From positions 62,001 to 126,000 of the forward strand of contig JAIYCG010000023.1 in the NCBI GenBank assembly GCA_027488115.1: a stretch of DNA of 64,000 nt. Reading direction: 5' to 3'. The translations under genes were made by a program, and so were the position numbers. This DNA is from Comamonadaceae bacterium (GTDB lineage: Bacteria; Pseudomonadota; Gammaproteobacteria; Burkholderiales; Burkholderiaceae_C). Shown one piece after another: positions 55,271 through 63,513 of the stretch (its first letter is position 1; each line of letters begins with the position of its first letter). The notes below the pieces were generated by a model. The model was not told the origin of the DNA. It searched no databases and saw only the letters and a list, made by a program, of their open reading frames with translations.

Positions 55271-55572
55271 GCCGATACATGCGTCAAGCTGTGGCTTTGG
55301 CTTACGGCAACAACCCAACACCTGTGGTCACCGCCAAAGGAGACGGTGAGCTTGCACAGCGCATGCTGGAGGAGGCGCGCAAAGAAGGCATTTTCATTTC
55401 AGAAGATCCTCAGTTGCTGGCGCTGCTTAGCCGCTTGGATGTTGACGAAGAAATTCCGCAAGAGCTCTACACCGCGGTTGCCGTTGTCTTGTCATGGGTT
55501 TATTGGCTTAGAGGCATGCGCCCCGGCGATGAAAAAGCTGAGCCTCTCGTTGAGCCAGCGCCTGAAGCATGA
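55267..55572 (+). CDS. Stand-alone FlhB C-terminal-domain protein (FhlB-like)
   Basis: The 101-residue protein aligns with FlhB from just before the cleavage loop to the end of its cytoplasmic domain: ALAYGNNPTPVVTAKGDGEL, RMLEEARKEGIFISEDPQLL and IPQELYTAVAVVLSWVYWLR. The NPTH loop is missing (NNPTP instead). It overlaps the FliK-like gene by four bases and converges on flgN. The full FlhB is encoded about 6 kb upstream, so this is a separate paralogue domain. Confidence 0.85.
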   Translation: MSRYMRQAVALAYGNNPTPVVTAKGDGELAQRMLEEARKEGIFISEDPQLLALLSRLDVDEEIPQELYTAVAVVLSWVYWLRGMRPGDEKAEPLVEPAPEA

Positions 55573-55573
55573 G

Positions 55574-55954
55574 TCAAACTTCTTGGTAACCTCGGCCACG
55601 ACCAAAGCGAGCCACTTGTCCCAAGCGGTCATAAACTTCGACGGAGCTGCCAGAGTCGCCCACTCGGAGGCTGTTCAAGGTGCCTCGGATGGTGTCCAGT
55701 TTTCTTTCAATCAAGATGGCATTGCGCCTGTGAAGGTCACGGCATTCAACCAGCTTGTCGCGCAAGGGCTCCCATTCGGGCAGATCTTGCAAGTCTTGTG
55801 CAGGGGGGCATTTTTGGCTCAACTCTTGGAGCAACTCATTTTTGCCAGGCTGCAGGGTCTCAAACCGGTCCAGATCTTGGCTTTTAAGAGCTTCAAACTC
55901 CAAAGCCAACAGCTGGACCAGCTGATCACTCAATGTTAGAAGGCGCTCACTCAC
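55574..55954 (-). CDS. flgN: Flagellar export chaperone FlgN
   Basis: The 126-residue all-helical protein has the FlgN pattern LLALEFEALKSQDLDRFETL and RRNAILIERKLDTIRGTLNS, ending in YDRLGQVARFGRGRG. FlgN escorts the hook-associated proteins FlgK and FlgL. It starts with GTG, overlapping flgM by eight bases; flgA-flgM-flgN run in that order on the minus strand, the standard arrangement. Confidence 0.88.
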   Translation of the reverse strand: MSERLLTLSDQLVQLLALEFEALKSQDLDRFETLQPGKNELLQELSQKCPPAQDLQDLPEWEPLRDKLVECRDLHRRNAILIERKLDTIRGTLNSLRVGDSGSSVEVYDRLGQVARFGRGRGYQEV

Positions 55955-56267
55955 GGATCATTTGTTCAATTGCATGAAAGCTTTCGGCAATCTTGCGGGG
56001 GTTCAGAGGGTATTGACCGTTTTGAATGGCTTCTTTGATGGAGTCAACTTTGGCGCGGTCAAAGTCGGGTTCGGCCAAGACCCGTGCGGCCACATTGGAC
56101 AATTGCACTTGATCACCTGCTGCTGGTTTTGTGGAAGGTGCAGAGGCAGGCGCATCGTTCAACGCTTTGGCCAAGGCACCTGACTTACGGTCGGTCTTGT
56201 CCAGAGCACTGCGCAGCGAAGCGTCCGACTGTGCACGTCGTCCGTAATTTGAAATTGCATCGGTCAT
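55947..56267 (-). CDS. flgM: Anti-sigma-28 factor FlgM
   Basis: The 106-residue protein has the disordered N-terminal half and the FlgM C-terminal sigma-binding helices, VQLSNVAARVLAEPDFDRAKV and VDSIKEAIQNGQYPLNPRKIA. FlgM holds FliA inactive until the hook is finished and is then exported. The ATG at 56267 was chosen; a GTG at 56294 is in frame. A sigma-28 promoter is upstream, giving FliA-dependent expression of its own inhibitor, as in Salmonella. Confidence 0.92.
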   Translation of the reverse strand: MTDAISNYGRRAQSDASLRSALDKTDRKSGALAKALNDAPASAPSTKPAAGDQVQLSNVAARVLAEPDFDRAKVDSIKEAIQNGQYPLNPRKIAESFHAIEQMIRE

Positions 56268-56329
56268 AGCTAGCTCACTTTCTGATCTCTTCACACTTCA
56301 ACCCACATATAGAGAGTTGGACGTGCTTT

Positions 56330-56356
56330 ATATCGACAGTACATTCTAGAACTTGA
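56330..56356 (-). promoter_or_regulatory. Sigma-28 (FliA) promoter for flgM
   Basis: On the minus strand TCAAGTTC and GTCGATAT are separated by exactly 11 bases, near the FliA consensus. It lies 63 bases before the flgM start, in the flgA-flgM gap. Confidence 0.72.
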
Positions 56357-56413
56357 ATCACTTTTTTGAAATTTAGAGGAATTAATTGAAAAAAAGTAGC
56401 TTTATGTGACATT

Positions 56414-57211
56414 TCAAAGACCTTTGGCCGTATTGGGGCCTGTCACCACACCCGAAACCTGCCTGCCAGACTCTGGGTTTTTCAATTTCACTTGGTCGCC
56501 CATACGACCATCTTGCATGGCTTCCATTCGCACTGTGATCTGAAAATCTGCGCTATTGCCCACCGACATCATCACCATTTGGCCTTGCTTGACCATCACA
56601 GCTCGACGAATGTCAGAAATCCGCAGCGCTTGGCCGGCCGCGATGTCGCGGGTCAATTCGGCTTGCTGGGCGTCTTTCAGCTTACTCAGTATTTGTGTAT
56701 CGGCATTTCCAGGGGAAGCTTGAACTTCTTCCAGCATGTCGGCTTGCAAGATTGTTCCTCGTTGCAGCAAACGCCGAGCAATCACCATGGTTTTGGCTGT
56801 TTGCCCAAGGTTGGCGCCCACAGCCCCAGGGTTAGGGTTGGCAGCTGTCAAATTGTTCAAGGGCAAACTGACTTGCAAATAAAGCTGCCAAACTGGCTCT
56901 GGACACCTGACCCTCACAGTCTCTTTGGAGGCAAAGGGGTGGTCGACCACCAAGGGTTTTTGACAAGCTTGAATTTTCAAACGTTCATCCAATGGTGCAA
57001 TAGTGATTTCTTTAGAATTCACTCCGTGAGTTTGTGATAACCATTGAACTACTTGTGAGCGCATAGACTCTGCCGGCGTCAGCGTTTGAGCATCTGCATT
57101 CATTGGGTGAATGATGGTCAACAGCCAAAAAACCGTCAGGCACAAGATTTGCATCAAGACTTGGGCAGGTGTAGAGGATTTGACACTTGTTTTGAACATA
57201 ACAGAGCTCAT
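56414..57211 (-). CDS. flgA: Flagellar P-ring chaperone FlgA
   Basis: The 265-residue periplasmic protein has a signal peptide (ILCLTVFWLLTIIHPMNADA) and a SAF-type domain with VIARRLLQRGTILQADMLEE and ALRISDIRRAVMVKQGQMV. FlgA helps assemble the FlgI P-ring. The N-terminus could also begin at an internal ATG at 57199. The start codon is only 20 bases from the start of a divergent LysM-lysozyme-like gene, an unusually short divergent gap for two promoters. Confidence 0.92.
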   Translation of the reverse strand: MSSVMFKTSVKSSTPAQVLMQILCLTVFWLLTIIHPMNADAQTLTPAESMRSQVVQWLSQTHGVNSKEITIAPLDERLKIQACQKPLVVDHPFASKETVRVRCPEPVWQLYLQVSLPLNNLTAANPNPGAVGANLGQTAKTMVIARRLLQRGTILQADMLEEVQASPGNADTQILSKLKDAQQAELTRDIAAGQALRISDIRRAVMVKQGQMVMMSVGNSADFQITVRMEAMQDGRMGDQVKLKNPESGRQVSGVVTGPNTAKGL

Positions 57212-57231
57212 GCAATAAAGATGCCATTATT

Positions 57232-58407
57232 ATGAGAATTGAGTCTAAATTACCGAATGCGCCTGTAGGCAATTCAGGCAATGCGCCCAACAACGTGGTG
57301 GCACTGTCACGCCCCGGCTTTGGCCAGGCCATGTCGCAAGTTCAGCAAAGCCCGCAGACAAGAACCATTCAAGCTGGCGACACCCTCACAGGCATTGTTC
57401 GAGAACAAGCCCAAATTCACGGCATCAAACTGTCGCCTTCAGAAGAGTTTAGGTGGACACAAACCTTGGCCGCTGACAGTGGCATTCAAAATGCCAACGC
57501 CATTTTTCCGGGTCAAAAAGTTCAAATGCAAAACATGTTGAGCCGTTGGCAAGCCGGCCAAACTCAAGCGGTCAATCACGCTCAAAGCACCCCCTCCCCC
57601 AATTTCAACGCAGTGGGCAAACAGAGCGACCCTATTCCAACAGTTATCGTGACGGCGGCCCGAGCCGAATTACCCAAGTCCAATTACATCAACGCTGTGA
57701 CGCATCCGGTGTTGAGTCAAACCTTAGACAGAGCCGTTGCGCGAGGCTTCATCCCGCAAGTAGAGCAACAGGACGTTTACAACAAGGTGATACAGGTCGC
57801 GAACAAACACAATTTCTCACCTGATGACTTTGCCCGCTTAACCCTGATGGAAAGCGATGGCATGAACCCGCAGGCCACCAATACGCGTTGCCACGGGATC
57901 ATTCAATTTTGTGATGGCCCCGACCGAGGTGCCGCCGAAGTAGGATTTGGAAAATCACCTAAATCTATTTTGGGCTTGAGTGTTTACCAACAATTGCACT
58001 TGGTCGACACCTACTTTGACAAGGTCGGCTTGAAAAAAGCAGGTGCGGTGCCATTGGATGAACTTTATTTGGCCGTGTTGCAGCCAACGGCTCGAGTCGA
58101 GAAGCGACCCGAAGAGCCGCTGGGTATTCCAGGCAAACAGGCCAAGTACTTGTACGAAGGCCGTGACCCACAAGCGCCCATGACACGCACATCGATCACC
58201 CAAGGTTTGGTCCAAAATGCGGCCGACCGACTGGGTTTGAAAAACATCAAATCGCAAAATTCAGGCAACGCCGTCAGCAATGCCATTAACAACGCACTGA
58301 ATCCCAACACAGATCCCAATGCCTCCTCGGCTGCGCGTATTCGACTGCAAGTCCAAAAAGCAGCCGATTACGACGCCATCGAAGGCCCCAAAGTTTGGTT
58401 GCGATAA
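57232..58407 (+). CDS. LysM-like plus lytic-transglycosylase-like peptidoglycan hydrolase
   Basis: The 391-residue protein has an early LysM-like segment (RTIQAGDTLTGIVREQA and IFPGQKVQMQNML). A helical domain (about 155-290) with a candidate catalytic glutamate in LTLMESDGMNPQATN and HGIIQFCDGP recalls lysozyme/transglycosylase folds. No signal peptide is apparent, so it may leave through the flagellar exporter as FlgJ does, a reading favoured by its place between flgA and flgB. A terminator follows. The function needed would be peptidoglycan clearing for the rod. Confidence 0.65.
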   Translation: MRIESKLPNAPVGNSGNAPNNVVALSRPGFGQAMSQVQQSPQTRTIQAGDTLTGIVREQAQIHGIKLSPSEEFRWTQTLAADSGIQNANAIFPGQKVQMQNMLSRWQAGQTQAVNHAQSTPSPNFNAVGKQSDPIPTVIVTAARAELPKSNYINAVTHPVLSQTLDRAVARGFIPQVEQQDVYNKVIQVANKHNFSPDDFARLTLMESDGMNPQATNTRCHGIIQFCDGPDRGAAEVGFGKSPKSILGLSVYQQLHLVDTYFDKVGLKKAGAVPLDELYLAVLQPTARVEKRPEEPLGIPGKQAKYLYEGRDPQAPMTRTSITQGLVQNAADRLGLKNIKSQNSGNAVSNAINNALNPNTDPNASSAARIRLQVQKAADYDAIEGPKVWLR

Positions 58408-58433
58408 GCACAGACCCAGTTGACTCATTCTCA

Positions 58434-58459
58434 AGCGGCAAGAACTTGCCGCTTTTTTT
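58434..58459 (+). terminator. Intrinsic terminator between the LysM protein and flgB
   Basis: AGCGGCAA/TTGCCGCT arms with a GAAC loop are followed by a run of T. It ends the upstream gene and isolates the flgB operon, which has its own sigma-54 promoter. Confidence 0.88.
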
Positions 58460-58560
58460 CGTACCCTGCTTTCCAACAAAACTGCCTGCAAACCCGCGTA
58501 TTTCCTAGTGCTAACGCCAAACAGCATGCTCAGAAACTGTCGAAAAACAGCCTAAAAACA

Positions 58561-58575
58561 TGGCACGGCTCTTGC
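58561..58575 (+). promoter_or_regulatory. Sigma-54 promoter for the flgBCDEFG operon
   Basis: TGGCACG-GCTC-TTGC matches the -24/-12 consensus at every defined position, followed by A. It lies 82 bases before the flgB start. A 12-of-16 match to the palindrome at 51850 ends 7 bases upstream of it. Confidence 0.85.
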
Positions 58576-58656
58576 AATCGAACTCTTTGCAAAGAACTTT
58601 AATTCTTTGGGCTGTCGGTTTACTGGCAATAAGAGTGACGCAAAGGAAAGCACATC

Positions 58657-59040
58657 ATGAACATGATTGACAACGCACTGGGAGTTCACGCTCAGGCTTT
58701 GGGAATGCGCAGCAAGCGCATGGAAGTACTGGCGCGCAACATTGCCAATGCCGACACTCCTCACTACAAAGCCAAAGACATCGACTTCAGATCGGTCCTG
58801 AAACAAACCCGTGAAGACTCGTTGAACACCACAAACAATTTGCACATTCCTTTGCCGATGGAAGAAAACCCTGGTGGCGAAAAGTACCGCATTCCCTTCA
58901 ACGCGTCGTTTGACGGTAACACCGTTGAATTGAACGTTGAACAAGCTAAGTTTGGTCAGATTGCCGCTGACTACCAAGCCACTTTGAACATCCTTGAAAA
59001 CCGCGTCAGCGGTATTCGTCGTGCCTTGCGTGGAGATTAA
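58657..59040 (+). CDS. flgB: Flagellar basal-body rod protein FlgB
   Basis: The 127-residue protein has the rod/hook N-terminal motif RSKRMEVLARNIANADTPHYKAKD and C-terminal helix QIAADYQATLNILENRVSGI, both characteristic of FlgB. It is the proximal rod subunit attached to FliE. First gene of a six-gene plus-strand operon with a GGAAAG ribosome site. Confidence 0.94.
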   Translation: MNMIDNALGVHAQALGMRSKRMEVLARNIANADTPHYKAKDIDFRSVLKQTREDSLNTTNNLHIPLPMEENPGGEKYRIPFNASFDGNTVELNVEQAKFGQIAADYQATLNILENRVSGIRRALRGD

Positions 59041-59045
59041 TCTAA

Positions 59046-59471
59046 ATGTCACTTGATCGCATTTTCAACATCGCGGGGTCTGCGCTCAATGCCCAAACCA
59101 CTCGCATGAATACCACCGCATCTAACTTGGCCAACGCGGGCACCGTCACGGGCAACGAAGCAGAAGCTTTTCGGGGCAAACGTCCCATGTTTAAAACCAT
59201 CATGGAAGGCCAGCAAAAGGCGCATGAGCAAGGCTATGCCGGTGGTGTGCGCATCGAAAAGATCATGGACGACTCGGCACCTATTCGAAAAATGCAAGAC
59301 CCCACCAATCCCATGGCAGACAAAGAAGGCTATGTGTATTTGGCCAACGTCAACGAGATGACCGAGATGGTCGAAATGATGGCTGCCGCTCGTTCTTATC
59401 AAAACAACGTAGAAGTGGTGAACACCACGCGTCAGATGCTGATGCGCACCATTGACATCATCAAAACGTGA
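59046..59471 (+). CDS. flgC: Flagellar basal-body rod protein FlgC
   Basis: The 141-residue protein has the N-terminal rod motif AGSALNAQTTRMNTTASNLA and the C-terminal MMAAARSYQNNVEVVNTTRQM typical of FlgC. It is a proximal rod component. Five bases separate it from flgB. Confidence 0.94.
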   Translation: MSLDRIFNIAGSALNAQTTRMNTTASNLANAGTVTGNEAEAFRGKRPMFKTIMEGQQKAHEQGYAGGVRIEKIMDDSAPIRKMQDPTNPMADKEGYVYLANVNEMTEMVEMMAAARSYQNNVEVVNTTRQMLMRTIDIIKT

Positions 59472-59511
59472 TGTTTAACAAGCACACCTCAACGACCAGG
59501 TAACCATCACC

Positions 59512-60255
59512 ATGTTCTTATCAGCCAACAACACCGGATTGAATGCAGCGGCCAACGCTGTCAATTCAAGCAAGACCATCAATGCACCCGCTGGCATTAA
59601 AACCACTTCGCAAGCGGCCAATGAGGCTTTGACTGCCAAATCGGGCACATCCAGCGGAATGGGTCAAAAAGACTTTCTGACTTTGTTCACTACGCAGCTC
59701 AAATGCCAAGACCCCTTGGACCCTGTGAAGAACGAAGCCTTCGTGGCACAGCTCGCGCAGTTCTCTCAGCTCGAAGCCACCACGGGCATGGCCGACACCC
59801 TCAAAGGGTATGTAGACAGCATGGCTGGCGAACGCATGATGAGCAGCACCAGCATGATTGGCAAAACAGTAGCCGTTCCTGGCGCTTCAGCCGTGATCAC
59901 ACAAGATGGCAAACCTGCTCAAGGCTTTGTGAATTTGCCCACTGGCGCAGAAGGCGTGAAGCTTGAAGTCTTCAATGACAAAGGCCAAGTGGTCACAAGC
60001 CAAGTGTTGGGTTCACAAAGCATCGGTGACATGCCTTTTGCTTGGAACGGCACCAGCGATGCTGGCAGCAAAGTACCCGATGGAAATTACACGTTCAAAG
60101 CCACTGTCATCAGCCAAGGCAAGACCACCAACCCCGTAGTCAATGTGCTGTCTACCGTGACGGGCGTGAATCAACAGGCCGACAAAACTATTTTGTTGGA
60201 AGTGGCAGGCGGCAAGTCAGTGAAGCTCACTGATGTGCAACGTGTTGGCACTTAA
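59512..60255 (+). CDS. flgD: Flagellar hook-cap protein FlgD
   Basis: The 247-residue protein has the FlgD N-terminal signature QKDFLTLFTTQLKCQDPLDP and AQFSQLEATTGMADTL, followed by a Tudor/fibronectin-like FlgD domain (AWNGTSDAGSKVPDGNYTF). FlgD caps the growing hook and is exported before FlgE. It starts 40 bases after flgC. The Cys in KCQDP replaces the Asn or Ser usual at this place. Confidence 0.93.
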   Translation: MFLSANNTGLNAAANAVNSSKTINAPAGIKTTSQAANEALTAKSGTSSGMGQKDFLTLFTTQLKCQDPLDPVKNEAFVAQLAQFSQLEATTGMADTLKGYVDSMAGERMMSSTSMIGKTVAVPGASAVITQDGKPAQGFVNLPTGAEGVKLEVFNDKGQVVTSQVLGSQSIGDMPFAWNGTSDAGSKVPDGNYTFKATVISQGKTTNPVVNVLSTVTGVNQQADKTILLEVAGGKSVKLTDVQRVGT

Positions 60256-60299
60256 TTCATTTCAAACAAGACCCAACTCAACCCTAGGAGTTATCCACC

Positions 60300-62666
60300 A
60301 TGTCTTTCTATACCTCGCTGACCGGATTGAATGCTGCCACCGCCATGTTGGGCGTGACCAGCAACAACATCTCCAACGTGGGCACCACAGGTTTCAAGCG
60401 CTCACGCGCCGACTTCGGTGACATTTTTGCGACATCACCTTTGCAAAAAGCTTCTTCTACAGTGGGTCAGGGCGTGTCTCTGAAGCAAGTGTCTCAAGAG
60501 TTCTCTCAAGGTAACATTTCTTTCTCTTCCAACGCACTTGACTTGGCGGTGACCGGTGACGGTTTCTTTCCCATGCGCTCGGCTGACGGTTTGCAAGAAC
60601 TCTTTACACGCAACGGCTCATTCCTGTTGAACGAACAATTTAACGTGGTGAACTCCTCAGGCCAGCGTTTGATGGCAGCGACAGTTGACTCGACGGGTTC
60701 TGCGAACGTCAACGAACGTGTCGTGTTGACCATTCCCCAAAAGACTTCAGGTGATGCCAAACAAACTTCTTTGGTGTCTTTGGGATTGAACTTTCCAGCG
60801 GATGCGGGCGTCATCTCAGAAACATTCAACCGCAGCAACCCTGCCACCTACAACAAATCAACCGCCTTCACGGTCTACGACAACGGTGGCAATGGCTACT
60901 TGGCCACCATCTATTACGTTAAAACTGCCAACGCGAATCAGAACGTGCCCTTCAACAAATGGCAAACACACGTGTTCATTGGTGAAGATCAAGTGAATGC
61001 GTCTTTGGTTCAAGCAACAGACGCTAACAACGAGAAAATTTATGTGAACCAGTATGGTCAAACGGCGCCATACAGCCAAGTTAAAGACGAGTTGACCACG
61101 GCCAAAACGCTCTTGTTCTCACTGGACGAATTGACAGCCAAGAAAACTTCCGTTGCGGCCGAAGTCACTGGCAATGCCGTTGACGAATCCAGCTACGACT
61201 GGATTGTCGGAAAGACAAAAAGTGAGTTGAGCACGTTGTTAGTGACCGAGGCTTTTTCTGTAGACGTCGATAACAGTGGTGTGCCCGTCAAGGTTGACTT
61301 GTCAAAACTTGCAACGCTACCTTCAACCACCAAGATCACAGGCGACATGATTGCCGAAGAAGCCACCAATCAATTGATCAAAGGCTTTGGCGTAGCTCGC
61401 ACTTCTACCGATGCGCAAGGCGTTGTCACCAGGGGTGCAGAGCGCTACGGCATGAAAGTTATTTTCGATGCGGTGAACAAAAAGTTTGTGGTTCAGTCCG
61501 GAACGACTGGTGATTCGTCCAGCGTTTTGGTGTCCGCCGTTAAAACCAGTGCTGCAACTGCTTTGGGACTCAAGGCGGGAGAAGTTCCCAAAGAAGTCAA
61601 AGCAACACGCGGTATTGTTTCTACTGCAGCAACTGCATTCGGCACAACGCCTACCGTCAACATCAGCACCAACTTTAACGTTGACAGCACCAACAACAAA
61701 TTCATCGTCACAGTTGACGGCATCAAATCGACTGTTTATGTCGATGTGGGCGAATATTCATTGGCTGAGTTCAGCGCTGCCTTACAAACCAAAATCAATG
61801 CCATGGCTGAGACCCGTTCCGATGGCCTCACGCCCAAAGAAATCAATGGTGTGAAGGTTGAATTTGATCAAGAAAAGAAGTGCTTTAAATTTACAAGCGG
61901 CACCACGGGCGCTGATTCTTTCATCAAAATTTCTGGCGAACCTATTTGGGGTTTGTCTGCGGTAGAAGCAGGCCGAGGTGCCACTTCAACTTGGATTCAA
62001 CCCACTCAACACGTGGACTACAACAACGGCACACCGCAACCCAAATACATTGACGGCGAAGGCAATGAGACCACCAACAGCGACGGCTATGTCGGTTTGC
62101 CAGCTTGGTCTCCCGTTTACCTTGACAAAGGCGAGCTGACTTTTGACACCGGTGGTAACTTGGTGTCACCTGTTGAAGGTACGCAATTGGAAACCGTCTA
62201 TCTGGCGGGTGGTAAAGGTGCTTTGACCATCAACATCGACTACTCAGCATCCACTCAGTATTCATCAGCGTTTGCTGTTTTGTCGCAATCTCAAGATGGT
62301 GCGCCAGAAGGTGACCTGGTGGGCGTGACCATCGGCAACGACGGCCTGGTGAGTGCTTCATTCTCAAACGGTTCACAAAAATCTTTGGCCAAAATTTTGT
62401 TGGTCAACTTCTCAAGCCCAGTGGGTTTGCGTCAGATTGGTGACTCGAGCTTCTTGGCTTCTGCTGCTTCTGGCAAACCTATTTTGGGCACGCCAGGCTC
62501 CGCTGGTTTTGGAACTTTGCGCGCTGGTGCGACAGAACGCGCCAACGTGGACTTGACGCAAGAATTGGTGGACTTGATTACCGCACAACGTAACTTCCAG
62601 GCCAATGCAAAAGCCATTGAGACCTCTAGCACGATGACCTCGGCCATCATTAACTTGCGTTCATAA
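60300..62666 (+). CDS. flgE: Flagellar hook protein FlgE, unusually long
   Basis: The 788-residue protein has the hook N-terminus LTGLNAATAMLGVTSNNISNVGTTGFKRS (residues about 8-36) with a SSNALDLAVTGDGFFPM turn, and the C-terminal helix TQELVDLITAQRNFQANAKAIE. FlgE is usually about 400-420 residues, so roughly 370 residues are extra. The extra middle (about residues 250-640) is rich in Thr, Ser, Val and Lys, typical of surface-exposed domains D1-D3. Assembled hook subunits would carry large outer domains. Frame and codon use are continuous. Confidence 0.93.
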   Translation: MSFYTSLTGLNAATAMLGVTSNNISNVGTTGFKRSRADFGDIFATSPLQKASSTVGQGVSLKQVSQEFSQGNISFSSNALDLAVTGDGFFPMRSADGLQELFTRNGSFLLNEQFNVVNSSGQRLMAATVDSTGSANVNERVVLTIPQKTSGDAKQTSLVSLGLNFPADAGVISETFNRSNPATYNKSTAFTVYDNGGNGYLATIYYVKTANANQNVPFNKWQTHVFIGEDQVNASLVQATDANNEKIYVNQYGQTAPYSQVKDELTTAKTLLFSLDELTAKKTSVAAEVTGNAVDESSYDWIVGKTKSELSTLLVTEAFSVDVDNSGVPVKVDLSKLATLPSTTKITGDMIAEEATNQLIKGFGVARTSTDAQGVVTRGAERYGMKVIFDAVNKKFVVQSGTTGDSSSVLVSAVKTSAATALGLKAGEVPKEVKATRGIVSTAATAFGTTPTVNISTNFNVDSTNNKFIVTVDGIKSTVYVDVGEYSLAEFSAALQTKINAMAETRSDGLTPKEINGVKVEFDQEKKCFKFTSGTTGADSFIKISGEPIWGLSAVEAGRGATSTWIQPTQHVDYNNGTPQPKYIDGEGNETTNSDGYVGLPAWSPVYLDKGELTFDTGGNLVSPVEGTQLETVYLAGGKGALTINIDYSASTQYSSAFAVLSQSQDGAPEGDLVGVTIGNDGLVSASFSNGSQKSLAKILLVNFSSPVGLRQIGDSSFLASAASGKPILGTPGSAGFGTLRAGATERANVDLTQELVDLITAQRNFQANAKAIETSSTMTSAIINLRS

Positions 62667-62701
62667 GCAGCGCTCAACTGACCTAACACCAGGACCTCAA
62701 C

Positions 62702-63466
62702 ATGGATCGTTTAGCCTTTAACGCCGCGGCTGCCATCAATGAAATGCGGACAGCCCGCCAGATGACAACCAACGAATTGGCCAACGTTGCCACGCCCGGA
62801 TTTAAGCGAAGCTTCGAGTCCGCCATGTTGACCTTGAAGGTACAAGGCGCAGGTTTTGAATCGCGTTTGCAACCTCAAGCCTACTCCAGCGACAACATCA
62901 ACATGAAGCCTGGTGTGATCATGAAAACGGGCCGCAACTTGGATGTGGCCATGGACGATCAAGCCGTGATGGGCATTACGGCGCCTAACGGTGAATTGGC
63001 TTTCACACGGCGTGGCGATTTGAAGCTCAACGGCACTGGGGTTTTAGAAACAGGCAACGGTGCCATTGTTCGCGGCCAAAACGGTGGGCCCATCACCATT
63101 CCACCCGGCTTTTTAATTGACATTGCAAAAGACGGCTCCATCTATGCCACCAATCCGACGCAACCTGGATCTGCACCACCTGTGTTGATTGACCGGATTA
63201 TGTTACGCGACTCAAGCCAAGTGAACATGGAGCGTCGCGAAGACAGCTTTTACCGCATTGTGGGCAAGCCCAATGAAGACATTCCCATCACAGGCAAATT
63301 GACCACGTTGACACCGCAAACCCTTGAAGGCTCCAACGTCAATGCCATGGAAGTGATGGTGAAGTTGATGGACCAAAGCCGAACATTTGAAATGCAGGTG
63401 AATGTGATCAAACAGAGCAAAGACGTTGATGAATCTGGCGGAAGCATGATGCGCGCCTCATCTTAA
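62702..63466 (+). CDS. flgF: Flagellar rod protein FlgF
   Basis: The 254-residue protein has the FlgF N-terminus (MDRLAFNAAAAINEMRTARQ, TTNELANVATPGFKRSFES) and the flg_bbr C-terminal QSRTFEMQVNVIKQSKDVDESGG. It is a proximal rod protein. It starts 35 bases after flgE and is followed by flgG after 47 bases. Confidence 0.93.
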   Translation: MDRLAFNAAAAINEMRTARQMTTNELANVATPGFKRSFESAMLTLKVQGAGFESRLQPQAYSSDNINMKPGVIMKTGRNLDVAMDDQAVMGITAPNGELAFTRRGDLKLNGTGVLETGNGAIVRGQNGGPITIPPGFLIDIAKDGSIYATNPTQPGSAPPVLIDRIMLRDSSQVNMERREDSFYRIVGKPNEDIPITGKLTTLTPQTLEGSNVNAMEVMVKLMDQSRTFEMQVNVIKQSKDVDESGGSMMRASS

Positions 63467-63513
63467 TGCCTTGTATTTTTTAACGATTCAACAAACATAA
63501 AAAGGAGCTTGCC

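Noticed and set aside
55267-55572. FlhB fragment as a broken flhB pseudogene
   Set aside because: It has its own start, is in frame throughout, overlaps the FliK-like gene and aligns with a complete domain; this is the known FhlB-type protein, not debris.
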